A DNA stretch of 64,000 bases from Candidatus Nanopelagicales bacterium (GCA_037045355.1 JBAOHO010000012.1:310001-374000); one strand, 5' to 3'. Counted from the stretch's first letter, positions 29,453 through 38,435 are shown. Translations and numbers: made by a program. The notes: generated by a model not told the origin, from the sequence alone.

Positions 29453-30004
29453 TCAGGTGAGAACTTCGCGGTACCCGGCGGTGACTCTGGGGTCACTGTC
29501 ACCGACGACCCGCGCCACCTGCGGGACGATGATCGCCCAGGTCACCACGTGCATGACCCCCAGCCAGATCCGCGTGGGCCAGGTGACCGCACCGGGTTGG
29601 AGGAACGGCCCGGACAGCGACGCGAGCATGGCGGCGGTGCCGAGCCAGAAGGTCCACCGCTGGCAGCCCCGCACTCCCAAGAAGATCGCCGCGATGAGCG
29701 AACCCACCACGCCGACCACCAGGGGCAGAAGCAGCACCACAAGCCACGGCACCGGCTCCATCTGGTCCGATCCCGGGCGGGCCACCAAATAGTCGACGCC
29801 GAAGATGCCACTGATGAGGCGGATCAGCAGACACACGATCCCCGCCGTCGATCCGGTCACCCAGCCCGCAGTCAGGACGGTCTTGGTGGTCGGGACAGAA
29901 CTCAGCGGCGGCGGGATCGGCGTCACCGAATCAGCGTTGGCGGCAACCGCGTCGACTCCCGGCGGCAGTTCGCGCGGCGGCTGCTGATCCGCGGACGTGG
30001 CCAT
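29453..30004 (-). CDS. DUF6069-like four-helix membrane protein
   Basis: The product has about 183 residues from the ATG at 30004; an alternative ATG is at 30043. After a proline-rich N-terminus come four hydrophobic helices: VLTAGWVTGSTAGIVCLLI, LVVLLLPLVVGVVGSLIAAI, the segment around LGTAAMLASLSGPFL, and WLGVMHVVTWAIIVPQV. The layout resembles the actinobacterial DUF6069 family of unknown function. It is divergent from the fadE5-like gene, and the two share an upstream region with repeated TTACTGGCG sites. Confidence 0.7.
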   Translation of the reverse strand: MATSADQQPPRELPPGVDAVAANADSVTPIPPPLSSVPTTKTVLTAGWVTGSTAGIVCLLIRLISGIFGVDYLVARPGSDQMEPVPWLVVLLLPLVVGVVGSLIAAIFLGVRGCQRWTFWLGTAAMLASLSGPFLQPGAVTWPTRIWLGVMHVVTWAIIVPQVARVVGDSDPRVTAGYREVLT

Positions 30005-30097
30005 GGGGACATCCTGCCGCACCGGGGCCGTCGGGCGCGCCATGGCAGCCGGTTCGCCGAGAGTGCGACGCACGGCACACCCCCGCGTCTTGCGCAG

Positions 30098-30138
30098 GTT
30101 ACTGGCGAGTAGCATGATTGGAGTTACTGGCGGGTAAC
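30098..30138. promoter_or_regulatory. Paired operator-like sites upstream of the fadE5-like gene
   Basis: Two copies of a 16-bp element, GTTACTGGCGAGTAGC (30098-30113) and GTTACTGGCGGGTAAC (30123-30138), are spaced 25 bp apart (about 2.4 helical turns). The ends GTTAC...GTAAC are inverted, as in TetR-family operators that control fatty-acid degradation in Actinobacteria. No regulator gene is adjacent. Confidence 0.55.
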
Positions 30139-30193
30139 CTACCCGCCTGCCGGTGCCTCGGGGGTGGGGCGCCGTTCCTGGAAGGGATCCGGC

Positions 30194-32042
30194 ATGAGCC
30201 ATTACAAGAGCAACCTGCGCGACATCGAGTTCAACCTCTTCGAGGTCTTCGGTGCCGGCGACTGGATGGGCACAGCAGCGTTCGAGGACATGGACGTCGC
30301 CACGGCCAAGGACTTCCTCAAGCGAGACCAACGAACTGGCGACCGGCCCGCTGTCGGACACGTTCGCCAGCGCGGACCGCAACCCGCCCGTCTACGACCC
30401 GAAGACCTACTCGGTCACGATGCCCGAGGACTTCAAGCGCAGCTACCAGATGCTCATGGACGCCGAGGGCTGGCGCATGGAGATCCAGCCCGAGATCGGC
30501 GGCATCTCGACACCGCCGAGCCTGCGTTGGGCAGTGGCCGAACTGGTCCTGGGCGCCAACCCGGCCGCGTTCATGTACATGTCCGGCCCCGGATTCGCCG
30601 GAATCCTCTATGACTTGGGCAACGAGGTCCAGAAGAAGCAGGCCGAGCGCATGATCGAGGGCCAGTGGGGCGCCACCATGGTGCTCACCGAACCTGACGC
30701 CGGCTCCGATGTCGGTGCGGGCACGACCAAGGCCTTCCCGAACGAGGACGGCTCCTGGCGCATCGAAGGCGTCAAGCGCTTCATCACGTCGGCCGAGCAC
30801 GACATGTCCGACAACATCGTCCACCTCGTCCTCGCACGCCCCGTGGGTGTCGAGGGTGCGGGCGGCCCGGGCACCAAGGGCTTGTCGCTGTTCGTCGTGC
30901 CGAAGTACCACTTCGACCCCGACACCGGCGAACTGGGCGAGCGCAACGGCGCCTACGTCACCAACGTCGAGAAGAAGATGGGTCTGAAGGTCTCCACGAC
31001 CTGCGAGATCACGTTCGGCGACAAGGAGCCCGCCATCGGTTGGCTCGTCGGTGACGTGCACGACGGCATCGCACAGATGTTCAAGGTCATCGAGTACGCC
31101 CGCATGATGGTCGGCACCAAGGCGATCGCCACCCTCGGCACCGGCTACCTGAATGCTTTGGACTACGCCAAGAATCGCGTTCAGGGTGCGGATCTGACCC
31201 AGATGCTGGACAAGACCGCCCCGCGCGTGTCGATCATCCATCACCCCGACGTACGCCGTTCGCTGATGCTGCAGAAGACGTACGCCGAGGGGATGCGCGC
31301 CCTGGTGTCCTACACGGCCTCGTGGCAGGACCGCATCGCCGCCGCCGAGCACGGCGCGGAGGACATCGATGTCGACATGGCTGAGCGGATGAACGATCTG
31401 CTCCTACCCATCGTCAAGGGTGTCGGTTCGGAGCGCTCCTACGAGATGCTGGCCCAGTCTCTGCAGACGCTGGGTGGTTCCGGCTTCCTGCAGGACTACC
31501 CGATCGAGCAGTACATCCGCGACGCCAAGATCGACAGCCTCTACGAGGGCACGACCGCCATCCAGGGTCTGGACTTCTTCTTCCGCAAGATGGTCCGCGA
31601 CCAGTTCAAGGCCGTTTTCCACCTGGCGGGCCAGATCACCGAGACCGTCAAGGGCGGCGCCGACGGCGACCAGCTCGCGGCAGAGCGGGAACTGCTCAAC
31701 ACCGCGCTGGAGGATGTCCAGGCCACCATCGGCAAACTCGGCGAGTGGGCCATGGCCTCGCAGACCGACGTGGACGAGATCTACAAGGTCGGCCTCAACA
31801 CCACCCGCCTGCTGATGATGGTCGGCGACCTTGTGATCGGTTGGCTCCTGCTGCGCCAGGCCGAAGTCGCTGCTGCGGCGTTGGCTGCCGGTGCCTCGGA
31901 CAAGGACAAGGACTTCTACACCGGCAAGGTCGAGGCCGCCAAGTGGTTCGCCCACAACCGGCTGCCGCTGCTGACTGCGGAGAAGGTCGCTGCCCTGAAC
32001 ACTGATCTCGACATCATGAAGCTGCCGGAGAGCGCTTTCTGA
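30194..32042 (+). pseudogene. fadE5: FadE5-like acyl-CoA dehydrogenase, one frameshift
   Basis: The ATG at 30194 begins MSHYKSNLRDIEFNLFEVFG, the characteristic FadE5 N-terminus. The frame is lost near 30325, and the rest continues one frame over from TNELATGPLSDTFASADRNP to the stop at 32042. Domains are the N-terminal helical part, the FAD-binding middle part (MVLTEPDAGSDVGAG, VKRFITSAEHD), and the C-terminal helical part (QTLGGSGFLQDYPIEQYIRD and YEGTTAIQGLDF, near the catalytic Glu loop), then an extra C-terminal helical section. FadE5-type enzymes oxidise a broad range of acyl-CoAs. Only one base needs correcting, so a sequencing error is as likely as a real null allele. Confidence 0.85.
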
Positions 32043-32088
32043 TCTCGATCACGACGGTGATCCGGAGGCTACTCCGGATCCCGTGACA

Positions 32089-32124
32089 CGAGGCCCTGCC
32101 CCACACCCCCGGGGCAGGGCCTCG
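32089..32124. terminator. Terminator hairpin after the fadE5-like gene
   Basis: A perfect 14-bp GC-rich stem (CGAGGCCCTGCCCC and its complement) with an 8-base loop, followed by TTGTCT. It lies 46 bp after the stop. Confidence 0.85.
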
Positions 32125-32155
32125 TTGTCTGTACGGCGCGTGACAGGATCCAGTC

Positions 32156-33031
32156 GTGCGCCTCGGTGTCCTGCTCATCCCCACAGATTCCTGGCCCGTC
32201 ACAGTCGCTCGGGCGCAACACCTGGAGGCCCTGGGCTACGCACACCTGTGGACGTACGACCACCTGTCCTGGCAGCGATACCAGGACAAGCCATGGCATG
32301 CGGCCATCCCCTGGCTGACCGGGATCGCCGCAGCCACCACCACCATCCGCCTCGGCACGATGGTGACGTCACCCAACTTCCGGCACCCCGTCACCTTGGC
32401 CAAGGACGCCATGTCGCTGGACCATGTGTCCGCCGGACGGCTCACCTTAGGTGTGGGCGCCGGAGGTGTCGGCTTCGACGCGACCGTCTTCGACGACCCG
32501 ATCCTGACCCCAGGCCAGCGCGCCACCCGACTCTCCGACTTCGTGACCGTTCTCGATGGACTGCTGCGCAACCCCACCTACACCACGGACAACGAGCGTT
32601 ACTCCGTCAATGAAGCCCGCATGATCCCCGGCTGTGTCCAGCGACCGCGCCTCCCCCTGGCGATAGCGGCCACCGGGCCGAAGACGATCGCCGTCGCCGC
32701 GGAGTTCGGTGACGCGTGGATCACCGAGGGCGAACCGACGGAGCCCGCACCGACGGCCGCCAGTTGCGAAGAGGCGATGCGTCGACAGACTGCACTACTC
32801 GACCGGAGTTGCGCCGACCAAGGCCGCGACCCGGCCTCGATCGAGCGGATCTTCCTGCTCAGCAACCGGGCCGAACGACCATTGGCGGACCTGGCTGCTT
32901 TCACCGACTTCGTGGCCAGGTATGAGGCCCTCGGGTTCACCGACATCGTCTTCCACGATCCACGTCCCGACGATCCGGTCTGGGATGACGACCCTGCGAC
33001 GGTCGATCGCATCGCCGACAAGTTCCTGTGA
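32156..33031 (+). CDS. LLM-class (luciferase-like) oxidoreductase
   Basis: The product has 291 residues from a GTG start. The N-terminal strand MRLGVLLIPTDSW, ARAQHLEALGYAHLWTYDHL, the segment TIRLGTMVTSPNFRHPVTLA and SAGRLTLGVGAG are signatures of the luciferase-like monooxygenase fold. In Actinobacteria these usually use coenzyme F420. The substrate cannot be deduced. It has its own transcription start region after the terminator and is 136 bp before the hydrolase gene. Confidence 0.85.
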   Translation: MRLGVLLIPTDSWPVTVARAQHLEALGYAHLWTYDHLSWQRYQDKPWHAAIPWLTGIAAATTTIRLGTMVTSPNFRHPVTLAKDAMSLDHVSAGRLTLGVGAGGVGFDATVFDDPILTPGQRATRLSDFVTVLDGLLRNPTYTTDNERYSVNEARMIPGCVQRPRLPLAIAATGPKTIAVAAEFGDAWITEGEPTEPAPTAASCEEAMRRQTALLDRSCADQGRDPASIERIFLLSNRAERPLADLAAFTDFVARYEALGFTDIVFHDPRPDDPVWDDDPATVDRIADKFL

Positions 33032-33167
33032 CCGATCCCGGATCAACCGGGGCCTCTCTTCCGAGCCAGGTGCGGTCGGGACTCCCGCGAGTGCGGTGTC
33101 ACACTGGGACGGCACGAGGGCCGCGCGCACTGTGACGCGCGTGGCGCACGACGTGAGGAGCAGATGT

Positions 33168-34151
33168 ATGGCCGACACTGCGGCCCGGGGACCGGCAGGC
33201 ACCTCGCGGTACTTCGACTACGACGGTCCGGTCCACTACCTCGACTACGGGGGCCGCAGGGATGGGCCGCTCGTGGTGTGTGTCCACGGTCTGGGTGGTT
33301 CGGCGATCAGTTTCGACCTCATCGCCGCTCTGCTGGCTGCTGAATGCCGCATCTACGCCGTGGATCTGATCGGGCATGGCCGCACTCCTGTCCTGGGTCG
33401 TTCCGCGACGGTCGGCGCCAACCGTCGCGTCGTGGACCACTTCATGCGCGAGGTCGTGGGCGAACCAGCTGTGGTGATCGGCAACTCCATGGGTGGGTTG
33501 ATCGCGCTGCTCCAAGCGGCCAAGCGCCCGGATTCCGTCGCCGGTTTGGTGCTGATCGGTCCTGCGCTGCCGCTGACGGGACTCGTGCTCAAGGACGTTC
33601 GTCGCGCCGTGGAGTTCGCCGTGCTGGCCACCCCTGGCCTCGGAAGCGCCGTGGTGTCCCTGTGGACGCGGTTCGCTTCTGCCGAACGCCAAGTGGGCCG
33701 GATGCTGCGCCTCGTGGCGTTGGACCCGACCAAGATTCCCGACGAGTTCCGGCACGCGGCGACCGCGCTGGCCGAGGAACGGCGCAGATTCTCGGGCAAT
33801 CACAACGCGCTCGTGCAAGCCGCGCGCTCGGTGGTCTTCGCGATCACCAGTCCCTGGTACGTCGCCCAACTGGAGGGCGTCCGATCGCCGGTGCTCCTTA
33901 TCCACGGCCGCCACGACCGCCTCGTCTCGATCAGACAGGCCGACGAAGCTGCGCAGAAGTACGACTCATGGCGCTTCGAGGTCATGGACCATGTCGGCCA
34001 TGTCCCGCAACTCGAAGACCCAGCCCTGGTCACGGACACGATCCTTGAATGGATGTTCACCGAGCGGCCCGAGGTGGCCGATCAGGCGGAAGGCGCTCAA
34101 CTCGTCGAGGCGGTCGTCGACGTCCGGGAGCAACGGTCGCGGCGAGCCTGA
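33168..34151 (+). CDS. Alpha/beta-fold hydrolase
   Basis: GAGGAG lies 9 bases before the ATG at 33168, giving 327 residues. The oxyanion motif is VCVHGLGGSA, the nucleophile elbow is VIGNSMGGLIAL (Ser), the acid is probably Asp in IHGRHDRLVS, and the His is in DHVGHVPQLEDP. This is a standard esterase/hydrolase/lyase-type fold without a signal peptide. Longer in-frame reading upstream is antisense or overlapping sequence from the LLM gene. The substrate is unknown. Confidence 0.85.
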   Translation: MADTAARGPAGTSRYFDYDGPVHYLDYGGRRDGPLVVCVHGLGGSAISFDLIAALLAAECRIYAVDLIGHGRTPVLGRSATVGANRRVVDHFMREVVGEPAVVIGNSMGGLIALLQAAKRPDSVAGLVLIGPALPLTGLVLKDVRRAVEFAVLATPGLGSAVVSLWTRFASAERQVGRMLRLVALDPTKIPDEFRHAATALAEERRRFSGNHNALVQAARSVVFAITSPWYVAQLEGVRSPVLLIHGRHDRLVSIRQADEAAQKYDSWRFEVMDHVGHVPQLEDPALVTDTILEWMFTERPEVADQAEGAQLVEAVVDVREQRSRRA

Positions 34152-34274
34152 ATCGCTACCTGGATCGGTGGTGCGACCGCATGCGGCGGTGTGGACGATC
34201 GGCTGGGTCGGGCGGTAGCGACTGGATCACAGCATCCGAAGCTTGTAGTAGCCGGAGGAGCGGTGCAGCCGATG

Positions 34275-35042
34275 TCAGGCCCGGGCGCGCTCGCTGATCC
34301 GGGACAGCACGGCCGGGTCGATCACGGAATCCGGATCGCGGCCACCCGCCTTCAGCGCTTCGGTGGCTCCCACCAATGACGCATAGAGCGGCGGGCAGGT
34401 CGGACAGGTGTCCAAGTGAGCCTCGAGCAGCTTGCGGTCGGACTGGGGCAGGTCGTCATCGAGGTAATCGCTGACCTTCGCTCGCGCCTCCCAGCATCCG
34501 AGCGGGACGCCTTTCAAAGCAGCGCGCCGCTCGGCGCCTTGGGCCAGAGCGCTGACGAGCATCATGCGTCCTCTCCGCAGCCGTTGTTTCGCAGCGGGCA
34601 GACTCACCGCCTGGACCTCGGCGACCTGCTGGTTCGTCAGGCCGTGAGCGTCGTGCAGGACGACCGCGGCCCGGTAATCGAAGGGCAGCCGGACCAACGC
34701 ATCGAGCAACTCGTCGGAGGTCTCGGCTCGCGCCACGACCGTGGCCGCATCGACGGTGTACGCATCGTCGCGCCAGTCCTGCTCGACTTGGTCGACGACG
34801 TCTTCGGTGGCGAACTCCCGCTGCCGGCGGAACGCATCCACCGCCAGGTTGTGCAGGATGCGGTGCAGCCAGGTCTGGAGGGCAGCATCGCCGCGGAAAC
34901 TCTCCGACCGTTCCAAGGCTCGCACGAGGGTGTCGGAGACGAGATCCTCGGCCAGGGTCTCGTCCGCCGTGATGGACCGTGCATATCGGAGCAGCCCGGG
35001 GATCGCTGCAGTGAGCAAGGGGGCGAGTTCATTGCGGTCCAT
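34275..35042 (-). CDS. ECF sigma factor with fused C-terminal zinc-finger (anti-sigma-like) domain
   Basis: This 255-residue protein has a region sigma2 (LLRYARSITADETLAEDLVS, TWLHRILHNLAVDAFRR, about 15-75) and a region sigma4 (ALVRLPFDYRAAVVLHDAHG, then VQAVSLPAAKQRLRRGR, about 125-175). The last 80 residues contain CWEARAKVSDYLDDDL and HLDTCPTCPPLY, a His-x3-Cys-x2-Cys motif as in zf-HC2 anti-sigma domains such as RsrA/ZAS. So sigma and a likely redox or metal sensor are in one chain. No separate anti-sigma gene is adjacent. It probably responds to thiol or metal stress; this is inference. Confidence 0.82.
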   Translation of the reverse strand: MDRNELAPLLTAAIPGLLRYARSITADETLAEDLVSDTLVRALERSESFRGDAALQTWLHRILHNLAVDAFRRQREFATEDVVDQVEQDWRDDAYTVDAATVVARAETSDELLDALVRLPFDYRAAVVLHDAHGLTNQQVAEVQAVSLPAAKQRLRRGRMMLVSALAQGAERRAALKGVPLGCWEARAKVSDYLDDDLPQSDRKLLEAHLDTCPTCPPLYASLVGATEALKAGGRDPDSVIDPAVLSRISERARA

Positions 35043-35117
35043 GAGGGAGACGATAGGAGGTGGGCAGTGGCGACAGTGACGGCGGCGGGCCTGATGCTCG
35101 CCGCCGCCACTGTGTGG

Positions 35118-35348
35118 TCACTGGTGCGCCGGGACCTTCTTGTTCTGCGGCACCTTGCAGGTGCTGATTCCGAAGACGCGGTACAGGGGGCAGAAGCCCA
35201 CGGCCGCGGTCACGAGCATGACGGCCGCGACGACAAGCAGGATGATTCCGACGATGGAACCGAAGCCGACCAGGTACGCCGCGATGGCTGCCACGACGGC
35301 GACCACTACTCGGATGCCTCGGTCGATGCTGCTTTCGTTGGTCTTCAT
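35118..35348 (-). CDS. DUF2892 (YgaP-type) membrane protein
   Basis: The product has 76 residues from the ATG at 35348, preceded by GGAGGAAATC. It starts MKTNESSIDRGIRVVVAVVA and has two hydrophobic helices and the C-terminal CPLYRVFGISTCKV, the DUF2892 signature. In Escherichia coli YgaP this membrane module is fused to a rhodanese domain. Here a rhodanese lipoprotein gene lies next upstream, separated by a terminator, so the two may act together on sulfane sulfur at the membrane. Confidence 0.88.
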   Translation of the reverse strand: MKTNESSIDRGIRVVVAVVAAIAAYLVGFGSIVGIILLVVAAVMLVTAAVGFCPLYRVFGISTCKVPQNKKVPAHQ

Positions 35349-35441
35349 GATTTCCTCCACGTTGTTGGGTTGTGCCTCATAGACGCAGGAGGACGCGAAA
35401 GGGATACATCGATCGAGACGACTGGTGAAGGCACACATGAC

Positions 35442-35478
35442 TGAACGAGGGCAACCCTCCAGGCGTTGCCCTCGTTCA
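35442..35478. terminator. Terminator-like hairpin between rhodanese and DUF2892 genes
   Basis: A perfect 14-bp stem TGAACGAGGGCAAC with its complement at 35465-35478 and a 9-base loop. There is no clear U-tract on either strand. It lies 161 bp after the rhodanese stop and upstream of the DUF2892 start. Confidence 0.7.
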
Positions 35479-35638
35479 TGTGCTTGTTGTGTCGATCCGG
35501 GCACCCCCGTAATCGGTGTCCGGAGCGGGTGACCGCAAGAAGATCAATGATCGGAAGCGGTGAACCTCATGGGCTTCTTATGCCCGAGTGATCCAGCGGG
35601 CAAACGCCCGCGCCGTCCCGTGGCCAAGATGTGTCGTA

Positions 35639-36076
35639 TCAGACAACCGGGAAGCCGGCGGACTGCCAGGCCCCGATCCCGCCCTGAAGGTCGTACAGGG
35701 ACACGAAGCCGTCGTTCTGCATCTGCGTGGTGGCGACGCCGGATCGGTTCCCGGAGCGGCAGTAGACCGCGTAGGTCTTCTTGGGGTCCAGTTCAGCGAT
35801 CTGTGCCGCGAAATCGGGACTGGCGATATCGATGTTGACTGCGCCCTCGAGGTGACCGGAGGAGAACTCGGCCGGCGTGCGCACGTCGATGACTGTGGCG
35901 CCCTGCTTGATGGCGGCGTCGAACTCCTCGGGCCCGACCTTCTGCACACCTGCCACCTGTTCCGTGGCCGCGCCAGCCGGTGGGGCCACGGCGGTGTCGG
36001 CGGCGGAACTGCAACCGGCGAGAAGCACGGCCGAGACAGCCAGGGAGCCAAGGGCGATGGTGAGGGTACGACGCAT
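35639..36076 (-). CDS. Rhodanese-domain lipoprotein
   Basis: This is a product of about 145 residues from the ATG at 36076 (MRRTLTIALGSLAV); another in-frame ATG is at 36088. A lipoprotein signal peptide ends in LLAGC, so the mature protein is tethered outside the membrane. The rhodanese domain has IDVRTPAEFSSGHLEGAVNI and the active-site loop VYCRSGNRSGVA with the catalytic Cys. Such proteins carry sulfane sulfur as a persulfide. A CsoR-family-type operator overlaps the region immediately upstream. Confidence 0.9.
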   Translation of the reverse strand: MRRTLTIALGSLAVSAVLLAGCSSAADTAVAPPAGAATEQVAGVQKVGPEEFDAAIKQGATVIDVRTPAEFSSGHLEGAVNIDIASPDFAAQIAELDPKKTYAVYCRSGNRSGVATTQMQNDGFVSLYDLQGGIGAWQSAGFPVV

Positions 36077-36086
36077 GGAGAAGATC

Positions 36087-36102
36087 ATACCCTAGGGGGT
36101 AT
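36087..36102. promoter_or_regulatory. CsoR/CstR-like operator upstream of the rhodanese gene
   Basis: ATACCCTAGGGGGTAT is a near-palindrome of the ATACCC...GGGTAT type bound by CsoR-family repressors (copper CsoR, persulfide CstR). It lies just upstream of the rhodanese start, where a repressor would block transcription. With a rhodanese and a DUF2892 gene as the neighbours, a persulfide-sensing CstR-type regulator is the better guess. No such regulator gene is in the window. Confidence 0.6.
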
Positions 36103-36146
36103 AGGGCCGGAGATGAGCTCGGTGATCAGAGCGTAGGGTCTCGCGT

Positions 36147-36713
36147 ATGGCGAACGATGTGATCGACGACCATCTGGACCGGTTTGCACCAGAACAGCGC
36201 GCGGCTCTTGAGCGCACGTGCGAGACGATCCGAGCCGCGCTGCCTGGAGCGGCCCCGGAACTCAAATACGGGATGCCCACCTTCACCATCGACGGGGTTG
36301 CCGTCGTGGGTGTGGAGGGGTTCCGCAACCACAACAGCCTGTTCCCCTACAGCGGGTCCATCGTCACTGCCTTGGCCGCCGATCTCGCGAACTTCACGAC
36401 GTCGAAAGGCACCGTCCAGTTCCCCCGCTCCGATCCGTTTCCGGCCCCACCCCTGAGGCGAATCCTCAAGGCACGCATCCAGGAGATCAACGACAGTTAC
36501 CCGAAAGCCTCCGGAGTGACCAAGGAGTTCTACGACAACGGGTTCCTCAAGGCCAAAGGCAAGATCCGAGGCGACCGGATGTCAGGCGATTGGCAGTGGT
36601 TTCGCCGCGATGGAACGCTGAAGCGATCCGGCTCGTTCCGGGCCGGCGAGCGGGTCGGAGAGTGGACGACATACGACGCCGAGGGTGCGCCCTATCGTGT
36701 CACGCATTACTGA
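36147..36713 (+). CDS. DUF1801-like protein with C-terminal MORN-type repeat
   Basis: This 188-residue soluble protein has residues 1-120 that match the DUF1801/YdhG pattern (ELKYGMPTFTIDGVAVVGV, HNSLFPYSGSI, KGTVQFPRSDPFPAPPLRRI). Residues 130-188 hold toxin-antitoxin YwqK/MORN-variant units (VTKEFYDNGFLKAKGKIRG, SGDWQWFRRDGTLKRSGSF, VGEWTTYDAEGAPYRVTHY). The combination is unusual, and neither part has a firm biochemical role. The end overlaps the glycosylase frame by up to 29 bp. Confidence 0.75.
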   Translation: MANDVIDDHLDRFAPEQRAALERTCETIRAALPGAAPELKYGMPTFTIDGVAVVGVEGFRNHNSLFPYSGSIVTALAADLANFTTSKGTVQFPRSDPFPAPPLRRILKARIQEINDSYPKASGVTKEFYDNGFLKAKGKIRGDRMSGDWQWFRRDGTLKRSGSFRAGERVGEWTTYDAEGAPYRVTHY

Positions 36714-37629
36714 CGTGGCCGCTGTCGAGTCGCACGTCTCACCGGGGTTCACGCCCGACCTGAACGCCATCCTGCGCCCGATGTTGCGCGGCAGGACTGA
36801 TCCCACGCTGCGGCTGGACGGCACGGTCGCCTGGCGTACCGCCGTGACTCCCGACGGCCCCGTCACTCAGCGGCTAGTCGTGGCCGATGCCCGGGTGGCG
36901 AGCAGTTGTTGGGGTCCAGGAGCGGAGTGGATGGCAACCCGAACGCCGGACCTGATCGGCGCCAACGACCACGGCTGGGCCACGTTCGACCCTGCCCCGG
37001 GCCTGGTCGCGGACCACTGGCGTCGGCACCGGAACAGTTGGCGGGTACCCAGGGCTCACAACGTGTGGGAGTCGGCGGTCGCCGCCGTGCTGGAACAGAA
37101 GGTGACCGGGCTGGAGGCGAAGCGGGCCTGGCACGCCCTCGCCCGCGAGTTCGGGGAACCGGCGCCGGGGCCGGCGCCCGAGGGACTGCGGGTCCTTCCG
37201 GATCCCCAGACGGTTCGCCGGGTTCCCTCGTGGTGGTGGCGCCGCAATGCCGTGGACCGAACCAGGTCGGACACGATCATGCGTCTGGCCGCGATCCCCC
37301 ATGTCCTGTGGCGCTTGCCCCATGAGGCTTCGAGCGAGGCCCGCCGTCTGCTCACGTGCGTGCGCGGAGTGGGCGACTGGACTTACGCGGAGGTCGCTCA
37401 GCGCGCGCTCGGCGACCCCGATGCGGTGAGCGTCGGGGACTTCCACCTCGCTGCGGACCTGGTGTACGCCCTCACCGGTTCCTTCGACGGGGACGACGAA
37501 CAGATGCTGGCACTACTGCAGCCGTACACCGGGCATCGCTACCGCGCAGTGCGGATGCTCGAACTGTCCCGAGTGACCCGACCGCGGCGGGGACCGCGGT
37601 TCGCAGTGCCGGCGCATCGCTACGGGTGA
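36685..37629 (+). CDS. DNA-3-methyladenine glycosylase (AlkA-like, HhH-GPD)
   Basis: The product has up to 314 residues; the GTG at 36685 or the one at 36697 may be the start. The HhH-GPD element reads RGVGDWTYAEVAQRALGDPD, and the catalytic Asp follows in VSVGDFHLAADL. An N-terminal AlkA-type domain precedes it. Such enzymes excise alkylated bases in base-excision repair. No Ada or MGMT gene is adjacent. It overlaps the DUF1801 gene, so co-transcription is likely. Confidence 0.85.
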   Translation: MRPIVSRITDVAAVESHVSPGFTPDLNAILRPMLRGRTDPTLRLDGTVAWRTAVTPDGPVTQRLVVADARVASSCWGPGAEWMATRTPDLIGANDHGWATFDPAPGLVADHWRRHRNSWRVPRAHNVWESAVAAVLEQKVTGLEAKRAWHALAREFGEPAPGPAPEGLRVLPDPQTVRRVPSWWWRRNAVDRTRSDTIMRLAAIPHVLWRLPHEASSEARRLLTCVRGVGDWTYAEVAQRALGDPDAVSVGDFHLAADLVYALTGSFDGDDEQMLALLQPYTGHRYRAVRMLELSRVTRPRRGPRFAVPAHRYG

Positions 37630-37648
37630 CGATCGTGGGCGGGTCTGG

Positions 37649-38410
37649 TCAGGGCTGGACGACCTGCAAGTTCCAGGGGCTTCGGCCGGTGCGTGGTGGC
37701 GTCAACGCGCACTCGAAGACTTCGCCGACGGCTTCGGCGAGCCTCTCCGGGGAGCGGGGCTGGGTCCCGGAGCGCGCGCACAGGTGCCGCGCCACCAAGC
37801 CCCGAGTGTGCTTGGCCATGTGTGATACGGCGGTCCGCGAGTCCGCGCTGAGCACACTGATGTGGACGGTCCGCGTCGGATCCCCGGGCCAGGCGGCCCG
37901 GTAGGGAGCCGAACGACAATCCACTGCCACCGTGCGCTCGGACGACGAGTCAAGGACGGACTCCAGGTGTGGTCGCCAGAATCTCGCCAGCGGCCCGATG
38001 CCCGGCAGGTCCACAGTCATGGACAGGCGGTAGGCCGGGACCCGATCAGTCAGCCTCATCGCCCCCCACAGAGCCGAGACGACAAGGACACAGTTGGTGG
38101 CGCGGCGTCGCGCCTGAGGGGAGACAGTGGCCAGGTCCAAGGCGTCGTACAGCACGCCGGAGTAGATCTGACCGGCCGGCGCGGCCGGCGCGCTCCACAG
38201 GTCGATGTTCGCGCGGACGTCGTCCTCGACGGATGCACCAACCCCCAGGACCTCGAGGGCGTCAGATCGAGCGCTGACTGCGGCCAGTGCGTCACCGACC
38301 TGGACGCGTGCATCGGTCAGGTCGGGGAACGACAAAGCGCTCACGTCAACCGGCCGCCGCCGCTTGGGTGCGGGGGTCTTGCCCTCGGACGGCGGCAGCA
38401 GGATCAGCAC
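37649..38410 (-). CDS. yaaA: Peroxide-stress protein YaaA (DUF328)
   Basis: This 253-residue protein starts MLILLPPSEGKTPAPKRRRP and contains YSGVLYDALD, VVSALWGAMRLTDRVPAYRL and KHTRGLVARHL, the conserved YaaA blocks. In Escherichia coli YaaA lowers free iron and protects DNA during peroxide stress and has a DNA-binding fold. It converges with the AlkA-like gene and precedes cysNC in reading order downstream, with a 25-bp gap. Confidence 0.92.
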   Translation of the reverse strand: MLILLPPSEGKTPAPKRRRPVDVSALSFPDLTDARVQVGDALAAVSARSDALEVLGVGASVEDDVRANIDLWSAPAAPAGQIYSGVLYDALDLATVSPQARRRATNCVLVVSALWGAMRLTDRVPAYRLSMTVDLPGIGPLARFWRPHLESVLDSSSERTVAVDCRSAPYRAAWPGDPTRTVHISVLSADSRTAVSHMAKHTRGLVARHLCARSGTQPRSPERLAEAVGEVFECALTPPRTGRSPWNLQVVQP

Positions 38411-38435
38411 GGTGCCGCCCGGCAGCCTGCGGGAG

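Noticed and set aside
29113..29460. Small plus-strand frames in the gap after the GH76 gene
   Set aside because: Arg-rich composition, no ribosome-binding site, overlapping alternatives of similar length.
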